Of a stretch of 64,000 nt of DNA, positions 35,115 through 45,500 are shown one piece after another. The notes below the pieces were generated by a model that saw only the letters and a list, made by a program, of their open reading frames with translations, was not told the DNA's origin and did no database searches. The position numbers and the translations under genes were made by a program. Numbering within the stretch: the stretch's first letter is position 1; every line of letters starts with the position of its first letter. The stretch covers positions 14,694,001-14,758,000 of the forward strand of contig OZ038456.1 in the NCBI GenBank assembly GCA_964036195.1, read 5' to 3'. The DNA comes from Sphaerolaimus hirsutus (lineage: Eukaryota > Nematoda > Chromadorea > Monhysterida > Sphaerolaimidae).

Positions 35115-36077
35115 TAGGGCTCGAACTCGACTCGACTCGACTCGTGACTCGAGGGTAAAACAGGGTACCGACTCGACTCGTCTGACTCGACCGGAAAAAT
35201 ATGGCCCAAACTCGAGACTCGAGGTTTTTGCCTGACTCGACTCGAAATTTTGGCAAATTTCGAGTCAGGGTTTCCATTGAATAATGTTCTAAAATATCAA
35301 TTTTGATATGAAATTTTAAACCTATTTTTCAAAAAATTTGCGCGCCAGCGCATTTCCACACCACATGTGTGATATATTGTGGATTTGCTTGGCATATGTA
35401 TGGAATGGTGTTAAAACTCAAATTTCGTATTGCCATACAATTCTACATAATGTGCATGTGCACATTAGTTTAGCGCCAGATTTTGGTAAACTCATAAATC
35501 GGCTTAGATAAAATGCATTTGAGTTTACTGAAATGAGTAATTGTTAATCCCCATCAACTGCAGTTGACAGATACATCATTATGGTAAATTCAAATGTGTT
35601 CAAAGCCGATTTATGAGTTCACCAAAATCTGACAGTAAACTAGTATGTGCAGCGCCACATGTGAAACAGACACACACCACCTCAAATGCATTGCAAAATG
35701 TTGGCACTGATCCAAAAAATGTTGTAAAAGATGTTGATTTTCCATCCCTAGGCCAATTTTATTTTTGCAACTTTATTTGTAACAACATGAGTGATCAAAA
35801 GTTCAATTTTTGCTTAATCTTGATATTTAAATGAACTTTTGGCATTTAGACTCCATTAAGTGTATGTGAAAACATTGGTAGAGAAACCAGCATCAAAAAT
35901 TACTGCAAGGGTCATACCAAAAAGTAACGCATCCGACTCGACTCGAGACTCGAGATTTTTGCCCGACTCGACTCGATCTTTCGCTGGCTCGCCCGACTCG
36001 ACTCGCCGACTCGACCGGAAAAAATTTGAGGTTGCGACTCGAACTCGAGTTTGAGAAAAATCGAGTTTCGAGCCCTA
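35115..36077. mobile_element. hAT element nested in the previous one, TAGGGCTCGAACTCGA ends
   Basis: Ends TAGGGCTCGAACTCGA and TCGAGTTTCGAGCCCTA with an exact 8-bp flanking repeat GTGCCCTG (35107-35114, 36078-36085). The subterminal parts are CGACTCGACTCG simple repeats. A truncated relative with the same right end lies at 62310-62437. Confidence 0.87.
35447..35660. repeat. foldback nested third-level within the hAT pair
   Basis: ACATAATGTGCATGTGCACA, then TTAGTTTAGCGCC, pairs with CTAGTATGTGCAGCGCCACA at the other end. Inner pair TGAGTTTACTGAAATGAG / TCATTATGGTAAATTCA. Same long-stem plan as 8641-8840. Confidence 0.65.
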
Positions 36078-37040
36078 GTGCCCTGCCTATGCCGGTGCCA
36101 TTTTTTTAAGAATAGCACCGGTGCCGGTGCGGTGCGGTGCGGTGCCATTTTTCAGCGGGTGCCAAAGGTGCAAGCACCAGGGCTAAAGTGAAATGCACCG
36201 AGAAATGCACCGGCCAAGTCTTCATAGGTTGTAAAATTTCGTCCACCGCATGCGCTTACCTTTACATATCTACAAGAGCAGCGATATATCCAAATGTTTT
36301 CAGTCTATTTTGGAAGAAACATCCCATCAAATATACTTAGAAATCTGCAGAAAAAAACATCCCTTCTGAAGAGGGAACAAAAATTGTGTTGTTTTCATAA
36401 TCATAAATATTAAATTTGTTGCATCATTTTGTTCATAATTTATTGTCGGTTGATGACAAAATATAGTAACATTTTCAGTACACATCCATCCCAGTCAGTA
36501 TACAATAGTGACTGTGTATTGGAGCATATTGAATATTTGAGCTATCATTTTTAAACATTGTAATTACTTCATAAAGTGATCGCCATGTCATTCTGATCAT
36601 TTTAAATGCTAAACCATCAAAATCGGTAGAGAATTCATGGAAATACGCAGTTCGAAAGGTGACGCATCTGAGAAAATACCCGATAACTACTTCGGAAACT
36701 GCATCCCGGTGCGGTGCCTTTCGGTGCTAGCACCGGCAGCCGGCCGGTGCCCCAGGGTGCCGGTGCTATTTTTTTCAAAATGGCACCGGTGCCGGTGCGG
36801 TGCGGTGCCGGTGCGGTGCGGTGCCATTTTTTGGCCGGTGCCCATGGTGCCAGCCAGGTGCCCTTTCTGAGGAATGGCACCGGTGCCGGTGCGGTGCCAT
36901 ATTTCCCGGTGCCTTTTCCATCACTAGTGCCAAGACGTAGCAATTAGTAAATCGAGTTCCATGTAAATATCTAGTTTTATTTCGGGTTATTCCTTGTCAA
37001 TTTGCGTACAACTTTCCTTATCACTTTACACTCTATCGGT

Positions 37041-37220
37041 ACGCACATTACCTAGTTGACAACCAAAATTTTCAAAGCTGATAAATCTCATTGCGGTGAA
37101 CTCAAATGTGTTTAAAACAGGAGTCTGTCAACTACTGTTGATGGAGATACAAAATGGTTCATTCTGGTAAACTCCAATGCGTTTAAAACTGATTTATCTT
37201 AGCAACTAGCTGGCGCGGGG
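37041..37220. repeat. foldback element, CCTAGTTGACAACC / GCAACTAGC ends
   Basis: Long-stem foldback with inner GTGAACTCAAATGTGTTTAA / GTAAACTCCAATGCGTTTAA pairing. The equivalent in copy 2 is 53101-53283. Confidence 0.6.
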
Positions 37221-38415
37221 CTTTTCCTTGCAATTTCGTTCACTTGGAGAATTGGCACCAGAACAGAAATCAGAATTCTCAACTCACATTCATCATTCTG
37301 CGGAATCATTGTCATGCCAGAATCCAGAGGTTTTTTCTTCATATTAACCGACAACTAAAAAGTAGTAGGCTTTTTTTAGTCTGATTGACATTGTTTTTGA
37401 CAATCTATAGCAGTGGATGTCTATTTTGACATCTGCTTTTTACATTCTAAATATGTAGGTAACGTGATATTCTGGCACTCACGTGAAATACAATTTCTGT
37501 ATTGAAAAAGCTTTACTCATTGTGTACGCACAGCTAGACAATGTTTAAGATGATCAAATATCGCATTTCCAACTGGGTCAAAAGGTAAAATATCTAAAGA
37601 TTTAATTAGCGCTAGTTCAATATTGTTCAAAAACGAATTTCACCGTAACATGTGGGCACTATTTCAACTTTCATGGAAACTAGATAAATTTATAAAAATG
37701 AAGATTTTTTGGCGAAGTATACCCAGCTAAATATAATTGAAATTTTATACACGAATTTTGCAATCCATACTTGGTATGTTATGTTGAGAAACAATGTCAT
37801 AATGTCTGTATGTTGAGAAAAGCACATGGACTCAGTTCAAACTTTTGGCAAACGAGAAATTTTAAAAACAAATTTAAACTATAAACACATGTTTCAATTG
37901 TGGTATACCGTATATAGGTACTCGAATAAGACATCGGGAGAGTTATTACCTTGTCAGAAATTGCTGAGGGGGTGTTATTCGAGGGGGGTTATTTTTTATC
38001 ACCTCGCGAACGGGAGTAGTTTTTCAAGGGTTATTCGAGTTACTCGCGGGGGTGTTATTCGAGAATTGTTCCGCATAATTTACAACAAATTTTCGTTTGT
38101 CTCGAGTTGGAACGATCGACTGGCAGTCAATGGGGAAAACAAACAAACAGAAAAATCAGGGATGTGTATAAAAGTGAATGGAATTTATCACCAAATTGTG
38201 TATTTTTGAAATATGTCCATCCCTTGTAAAGCTGAGAAGGGATGGACATATTTCTCGACCCTAAATATCGGTTGTCCATCTCTACTTTCACAAAGAAAAA
38301 CTGTGCAAAAACATGCTCACAAAAACTATTAATTTATGACAGTACAGTATAATGTACAACTTTTCAACACGTACAAAAGTCACGCAAATTTTAATATAAT
38401 TTTCACACTCAATTT

Positions 38416-41377
38416 TCAATTTTTCACAGCGACAATAACACCGCAGGCAATAACATCGCCCGCGTTTCCATTCACAGCTGAATTTTGGGTGCCGCCCAGG
38501 CCGAAATCATCCCGATTCGCATAGATTGCTATCGCTCTGCGAAATGAATATTGCGTATTTTCGTTTGAATTATGGTAATTTTAGAATATTTATTTCCCAA
38601 TCCATTAATTTAAAGGCATCATAAAATATTAAATACATTGAATGCCCATAATATCCAAAATATTCGTCCTTTTGGGGCAAAGCGCCATTTTCTCTGGCAC
38701 CAGGCACCATTCATCCCGGTGCTTTTCCATCACTACACAATACACAACAAACCTGCCCAAAACTCCTCCATCATTATTACTCAATCGCAATCGCGAACTG
38801 GTTACATCCATTCTGGCGAGCGTATTACTTCCAAAACCAGTTGCCAAAATGTTGCCCAAATCACCGGCGTGCGAATTTGCAGTTGACGTAGATGGGGCTC
38901 CGTGAACTGAACCGGTTGGGTTGAAATGCCCGCCCAGATTGCGACAGTTTTGACTGGGTGTGGTAGGGATGGAAAATGTAACAAAAATATGATTGAATGA
39001 AAAATGTCATGTAAATATAATGTAAGATGTCCGATGAATTTGTACGTCATTTACCTTTACCTTTATTTAAATGTTTTAAAAAACACTTGCAAAATCTGCT
39101 CTGATGTTTCACATTTTATATGATATTTTACAGGGTGCGGGAATGACCTCAGTCCCAAAAGTTTAAAATGAGTGCTTGCTTGAGCTGTCACCATCAAAGA
39201 ATGCAACACATTTTTGTGAAAAGTCAGTTAAGTGAGGGAATATCTGATAAAATATTTGATTGAACTCACTACAAAATTACTATGCAAAACAAATTGATCG
39301 AAATTTTTGAATAAGGTATAAAAATTGATGCAACAAAAATGATTGATTCTATAACGAAAATTTGGCCATACATGAATCACAAGTAACAAAAAGTGACACT
39401 ATTCCACTGCTTCTGAAGCCGATTCCGCAAGTAAAAAATTGACGCGAAAAGTGTGAGTGGTCAGACAAGTCAACATAATGGCGATGCACACACTAGTTTA
39501 CTAACAGAAGTAGACTCATTTTGGGTGCTCATAAATACGCTTTGAACGCATTTGAGTTTACCAGAATGAGGTGTCTGTGAACTACAGTTGACGAGGCTGT
39601 AAAATCACGTATTCTGGTAAACTCAAATACATCAGCTGATGCATGGGCATCCAAATTGAGTTTACTGCTGTTAGTAAACTAGTGTGTGCAGCCACATAAA
39701 GTGACCAGAAATCTTTGAAAATACATGTCCCTTAAAGCTGTATCGTTACTAAACTTGCCACTTTAAAATTTACTTACCACTTACCACTTTTCACGTCACT
39801 TATCCACTCACAAAGTCAAGCCCAAAAACACACCTGACATCGCCATATTCCATCAAAGCCACAGCGTGTTCGCCAACTGGCAACCCATTCACTTGACCGG
39901 AAACTCTCAACAGCCCATTGAATAATGTCTGTTGCAGATCGATAGTGCCGGAAATTTGCGAATTTAATTGTGAGAACGCTGGCAGAATTGCAGCTCGCGC
40001 GTAGTAGACTGAGGGTGTTGCCTGTGGGGGGAGGGGGGGTAAGGAAAAAAACATTTTGTAAATTTAAGGTGAGATGAGAATTACCTATGTGGGAACTTGT
40101 GAAATTGTTGTTGTGTTCACTATTCCATAATAGGGTCCAAACGGGATCCCAATCCCGAATCGCGATAATTTTCGGAATTTTGCGGCCCCGATGCCGAAAA
40201 GTCGATCCCGTTTGAAACGTTTTCCATAATACTTACATACTTACTTTTGTAATTGCAAATAAAGTGGGTTTATTTTGCTGTTCGTGTTTAAAAATACCTT
40301 TGGGATCGTATCAAATATTTTTTTAAAGTCGTCTTTCATTCGATAAAATACCTGGTTCCAGATATATACTCGGCGGACAGCACACTTAGTATGAAAACAT
40401 ACCATAATTTGATAAATAAAATATTGAAATAAATTTCGTAATAAATTATTACACAGTAAAGACGAAAAACTATAAGTTTTGGTTCATGATTCAGATGGGT
40501 TGTGGTAGGTTTTCATACTAAGTGTGATGTCCGCCGAGTATACCTAAATAAGACGCCATTTTACAATCTCCCCTCCCACCCCCCCCCCCAAAAAAAAAAC
40601 GATGAAAAGGCCCCCCACAAACCAATCCAGGACCCCCAACCTCAGTGCAAGCGGTCACACTAACACAGGGGGCCCCCACATTCTCACTCTGTCTCACATA
40701 GCCGGCCCTGCAAAAACAGCCCAGTTGGCACGTTGCCAAAGGGGTCAAATTGTTGGAGCAGGACCTCAATGTAGCGCAGGTAGCTTCACGTCCATTTGGG
40801 CACAGGGATCTTTGGCACTGGGAGAATACTTCGTTTGGATCTGTGCAGATGCAGCGTCTGCGATTGGGGTGACATTTTTCTTGGTTAGAGGGTGGCGATG
40901 TTATTTTTTGCATTTTTGATGGGGGGTTTTCTGTGTCTTCTGTTCCGTGAAATTTTGTTTAATTGTCATGTCCCAGCTTTTGAATCTGCCAACAAAAGAG
41001 ACAATGGAAAATGCACAATGCACACCAATATGTTCCACACGCAAGTTGCATGTATTCATCTTTTTCTCTTTCAATTTCTGCCTGTTTTGCTTTAATGAAA
41101 AGCCTAATAGTTCTGAAAAATGATACACCCCATTTCATTTGATACACAAATTAAAAAATATGTAAGTACAAAACAAGTGTATCCCAAAACCACATCAAAA
41201 TTCCGGAAACTGACCTATTGACAGCACTCGTTCCAATCGCATTGACAATGGGGCAACATTTTCTACCCCTCTCACACTGTGAATCGAGTGAACAAAAAGC
41301 GCCGGGGGTGTCTACCGTATCCCGGGGACAAACATTGTACGTGGGACCGTTACCACCCTGGGGGGCAATTCCAGTGC
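38416..41377 (-). CDS. gene A, copy 1 (left contig): Cys-rich + TIL + SOD-like, 5' exons missing at the gap
   Basis: Minus-strand exons: 41215-41377 (Cys-rich), 40641-40857 (TIL), 39834-40021, 38753-38953 and 38416-38536 (SOD-like, stop TGA). Phases 2, 0, 2, 2 match at all junctions; 295 residues remain. The sequence is nearly identical to the copy at 54436-61828. The three upstream TIL exons present there have no counterpart here, because the contig ends at 42106. It is best read as the other allele of the same gene cut by the assembly gap; otherwise it is a 5'-truncated duplicate. Confidence 0.85.
39481..39697. repeat. long-stem foldback in a gene A intron
   Basis: GCGATGCACACACTAGTTTA pairs with TAAACTAGTGTGTGCAGCC. 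Inner pair TGAGTTTACCAGAATGAG / ATTCTGGTAAACTCA. The equivalent in copy 2 is 56808-57026. Confidence 0.75.
40366..40541. repeat. foldback element, ACTCGGCGGACA ends
   Basis: TATACTCGGCGGACAGCACA then CTTAGTATGAAAAC at the left; GTTTTCATACTAAGTGTGAT then GTCCGCCGAGTATA at the right, a terminal pair of over 30 bp. It lies in the gene A intron between the TIL and SOD exons. The equivalent in copy 2 is 60356-60535. Confidence 0.75.
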
Positions 41378-41711
41378 CTGAAGGGGGGGGGGTATTCGAA
41401 ATTAAACTTGTTTTGGAAATTGTTTTGGCGGTTTGGCTGTGGTAATATTGTGTGAAATGAGGTGTTTGTCTACGAAAGCTGTCAGATGCCAATTCCACAA
41501 GTGGACAGGTGACAAGAAAACTGGAAATCGATGAGTAAAGTAAAGTGATAAGTAAACTCATAGGTGACAATCATCTAAATAAATTTTGTAGCAATAAAGT
41601 TTCTTGCGACTTTAAACTTGCGGAATTGACTCAAGAATCCTCAAAGCAACAAAGGATTCTAGACAAATCGAAAAATTATTTAAGTACAGCCAGATTTATG
41701 TGCTGTTAATA

Positions 41712-42000
41712 AACACCTTCCCGGTCACGTACGGCAGCCATTTTTTGATTGTACTTCTTCTATCCTATCCCCAGTTCTAGGGCGCCCCCGAGGCTGAAAC
41801 TTGGGGGAGATATTGTCGCAACCCCCCTCTACTTCGCATGAATTGGGGGGGTCGCCGCGACCCCCCCAATTCATGCGAAGTAGAGGGGGGTTGCGCCAAT
41901 ATATCCCCCAAGTTTCAGCCTCGGGGGCGCCCTAGAACTGGGGATAGGATAGAAGAAGTAAAATAAAAAAATTGCTGCCGGACGTGACCGGGAAGGTGTT
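41712..42000. mobile_element. 289-bp near-perfect palindrome flanked by TA, copy 1 only
   Basis: Begins AACACCTTCCCGGTCACGT and ends ACGTGACCGGGAAGGTGTT. The two arms are nearly identical over their whole length and meet at GGTCGCCGCGACC, leaving almost no loop. TA is on both sides. The second copy has uninterrupted sequence at about 62151-62166. The 2.6-kb element at 57428-60070 has the same termini. Confidence 0.85.
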
Positions 42001-42106
42001 TAGTTATCAAAGCAAAGCAGGTGAAGCTTTTGAGCATATTAGTTCCTTAGTCATCATCACAAAATGCAAAATAACAAGCTTGTACGTGCATTAAAATTAA
42101 ATAAAA

Positions 42107-42306
42107 NNNNNNNNNNNNNNNNNNNNNNNNNNNNNNNNNNNNNNNNNNNNNNNNNNNNNNNNNNNNNNNNNNNNNNNNNNNNNNNNNNNNNNNNNNNNNN
42201 NNNNNNNNNNNNNNNNNNNNNNNNNNNNNNNNNNNNNNNNNNNNNNNNNNNNNNNNNNNNNNNNNNNNNNNNNNNNNNNNNNNNNNNNNNNNNNNNNNNN
42301 NNNNNN
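42107..42306. other. assembly gap, exactly 200 N
   Basis: A round-number run of N joins two contigs. Homology between the two copies extends on the left side up to this gap. Confidence 1.
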
Positions 42307-42576
42307 CTAACTGCCTATTTTCAGCTATTTAAGTATTATATGCTCTTGTATACCCATTTTGAGCTATTTTACACCTACTTTTAGCGATTTTTCTCCCTTT
42401 TCTTCCTTCTATGCCCCGAAAAAGCCTATATATCGAACCACCACAACCCCCCCCCCCCCCAAACCCCCCCCCCCCAACCACCCCCCCAGAAAATTTTTCA
42501 GCTATCTATCCCTCCGGAGGAGCGATTTGCTATCTATCCAACCACTCGGAGGGTCAAAATTCAAGATACCCCTGAG
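42307..42576 (-). mobile_element. hAT-like element truncated by the gap, CAGGGGTATCTTGAATTTTG end
   Basis: Reading on the minus strand, the element end is CAGGGGTATCTTGAATTTTG, followed by GACCCTCCGAGTGGTTGGAT and poly-C/poly-G tracts. Relatives occur at about 7822-7920 and 14788-14900. It lies immediately beside the gene B donor at 42582; copy 1 has no element at the matching place (26188). Confidence 0.65.
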
Positions 42577-42581
42577 CATAC

Positions 42582-45500
42582 CTGTCACGTGACACTGACT
42601 TTGTCTTTGTTCCCTTCACACTATTGATCCTGTACAAGTGATGATTTTTATTCCCAGCACTATCAGTATTTTGCGGACTGGGACTGGAGTGTGCAAACGA
42701 GGAACTGTTCGTGTGCAGACTGTTCTCTGTGTTCGCTGGCGACACCGTGCTGGAGAGCATACCTGCGGATTTAAGTTTACCATATCCCATCTGAAAAATA
42801 TCAAAACTATATTTGATTTGGTGTGATTTGATTGGCAATTTTTCACGTGTATTTTTGATCGATATAAACTGGTGGACAATATAAATGGAAAATTGACTAC
42901 ATAAATTTTTGAAATATTCTCATGTGCAAATGATCAGCCAATCTAGCTAAAATTTTGTGTGAATGTGGGGCCAACATTTCTTTACATTGGCCCCAAATGG
43001 CACCCGCCGGCACCCCCCTGGTTAGCCGTGACAGCCTTCTATCTATTTTTTCCGTTTTTTTTCTGGCCAATATAATTGGAAAATTTTGGAATCCCACACA
43101 GAATATTGCTGCAGGGAAAGCGCGCTGCCATTTTTGGCATGCTGCCAACACAAGCATAGGATACGCTTGTGCTGGCAGTTTTTTTATGGAAAAAAAATCA
43201 CTAATGGCTTGCTCAGAGCCGCACATAGGTTGCAGGGTGATTTTTACCCGCTGCTGTCCCCAGACTGCTGCTGCCTTACAAAAATCCATCCTAAATTGCA
43301 GATATCAGCCACTTCATGACATTCAAACATATTAAGAATATTATAAGTGCAAACATTTTGATTGTGATTGCAAAAACCACAAATTTACACTTTCTGGGAA
43401 TGACCTCTTCATCTGTCTGGCCCATTTACACAAAATACAGGACACATTTTCAGTTGTCCCCTGGTATATGTTTAACAGATAATTGTTGCCTGAATTCAAT
43501 GGGCACTAGCATTTAATGATTTGCATGCAGATGCTGCAGAGGCCGATCACGCTTTTACGGAAACGCTGTCTTTGAACAGTGGTATTGCCACTGATCGCCA
43601 TAAATGCAATCTTCTTGCAACAATGTGGTGCAGGACCAGCCACATGTTGCTCATGACACTTAGGAAGCCAGTCCTGGCCACCATGTGCTGTATCATAAGC
43701 CTGGGGCTGTGTAAGACACATTAGTTCCAATATATGTTTTGTTCAAAAAAAATATTTCAGGTTTGATCTTCAGCAAAATTTTGGTGTAGGGATTGCGTCA
43801 GTTGTGAGGGGGTGGAATAGTTGCAGGAAGTTACCATCTCATATGTCCCAAAAAATCAGTGGCCTAAACCATCCCCAACCCATTTTATAAATAAATCAAA
43901 TTCTGGCCTGAACAAAAATTTGTATGGATTTTCCATTTATATTTACCAGAAAAAAGTGGAAAAAAAATATTTTCAGCAACAAGGGTGGCCTGAGGGGGTG
44001 CCACTTTGGTTATATATAGTATATACTTTGGCGCACCCTCACACTAAGTGACAGCCTGGTGGCTTGCTTGTGTGATTTTTAAAATGTTATTTTGTGAATT
44101 TTCCATTTATATTGTCCACCAGTTTACGATGAAAACATTCGACTAGCATGCAGAACCGTCAGTTCAGCAAATAGACATTAAAACACCCAACAGCAACAAA
44201 GAACAGCAAATGGCCATGCGCACAGTAGTTTTCACACGAAATTTGGAAAACTCAGAAATCAGCTTTGAACGCATTTGAGTTTTCTACAATGAGCCTCATT
44301 GTAGAAAACTCAAATGCGTACAAAGCTGATTTATGGGTTCTCAATATTTCGTGTGAAAACTAGCGTGCGCTGGCACAATGAAATGACACACCATTTTGGC
44401 TGTGTCCTTCTGAAGAGCTGCCATCGCAAGCCAAACTGAGAACATTGGCTGACATAGGAGCTGGGGGCGCTGGCAGAATTTTCATTAATTTCGTTTTTGC
44501 ATCCTGGGATGATGATTTTATTAAGCCGACACATTTTTGGGTTGTTGATTCACGGTTTTACTTGAAATTTGGCTGCTCACTGCACAGCCAGATGAGTCTG
44601 GCACGTTTTGACGGATTTTCAGCGAGGAAAATGTAACTCCCAGCTTGAATAATACCCCCGTCAACGAAATATTGGAAAACCTTCTCGAGTTCTCGGATTA
44701 TCGTTTACTGTTCATGCACCCTGTCAAACTGATCGAACCACTTTTTATTGGGCAACTTTTAAATTAAAAGTTTTAACTTTATATCCCACAAATCGTGCAG
44801 ACCGACAAAAACGTTTTAAAAAATCTGGCTTCTAACTTTTACTTTCGCACCTGAGCTATGTCAGCCCCACGTAAAGTAGCATATTCTGACTGCTGACTGC
44901 TCTCAGCAATTTGGCAACCAGTTAACAAAGTTGGCTCATGGCCAACTGGTGATGGTCCTATAGCAATTGACAGGGCGCCATTTGCTGCGGGACTGGTACT
45001 TTTCGATTTTGGAACGTTTGATGATTGTTTGCCATTTTCTGTGATCATTCGTTTGATTGATTTTTGCTTGCTTTGATCGTGAGTTTTGCTGGCGTGGTCT
45101 GGCTGAATCTGGAATGGTAATTTTTTGATTGTTTGCAGGTGACAAATTGATTAATGTTCAACGCACGATGATTGACAATGGATTGAAACTGGTTTTCGTG
45201 CCAGTTCAGATTTTAGTTGATTGATCGCAGAATGATGCTTACCCGTCAACTAAAATCTGAAATGACATGGAAATCAGTTGACTGCGCTAGGACACTCTTA
45301 AACACCAGGTGTCAAAGTGATGTCAAATCGCAAGTACCAAAATAGCTAACTGGAAGCATGAGTGTTGGTGCGGGCAAATTCTTTGTAAATGCTCCATTTC
45401 TCTCAATGTTATCAGTTTTTCCATTCACTAACTCCATCTGTGATACATTTCCCTTGTTTTCGCCATACTTTTTCTGGCCAGCATCCAACTTTCTTGGCAG

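Larger units (their letters stand above)
35011..36926. mobile_element. hAT element, TAGTGATGGAAAGGCA ends, 1,916 bp
   Basis: Terminal inverted repeats TAGTGATGGAAAGG / CCTTTTCCATCACTA with an exact 8-bp flanking repeat GTGCCAAG (35003-35010, 36927-36934). Subterminal regions are dense GGTGCCGGTGCGGTGC repeats. No transposase frame. An end fragment of the same family lies at about 38690-38736 beside gene A. Confidence 0.85.
30763..38415. other. spacer between gene B 5' end and gene A 3' end, no supported gene
   Basis: This is the upstream region of gene B and the downstream region of gene A, both on the minus strand. It contains GTGCCA-family foldback fragments at 32270-32365 and 34055-34235, CTCGAAATAC-type MITEs at 33033-33184 and 37906-38065, the nested hAT at 35011-36926 and a foldback at 37041-37216. 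About 31000-32250 and 33300-34000 look unique and AT-rich. Several short open frames here recur in the second copy only because the whole block is duplicated. Confidence 0.6.

Noticed and set aside
36635-36947. Gly/Ala/Pro-rich open frames on both strands
   Set aside because: They are the GGTGCC simple repeats at the end of a hAT element.
38638-38905. Plus-strand open frames over the SOD exon
   Set aside because: They are antisense shadows of the SOD-like exon 38753-38953, whose residues align with Cu/Zn SOD.
42064-42384. Open frame across the N gap
   Set aside because: The frame exists only because N codons are translated as X.
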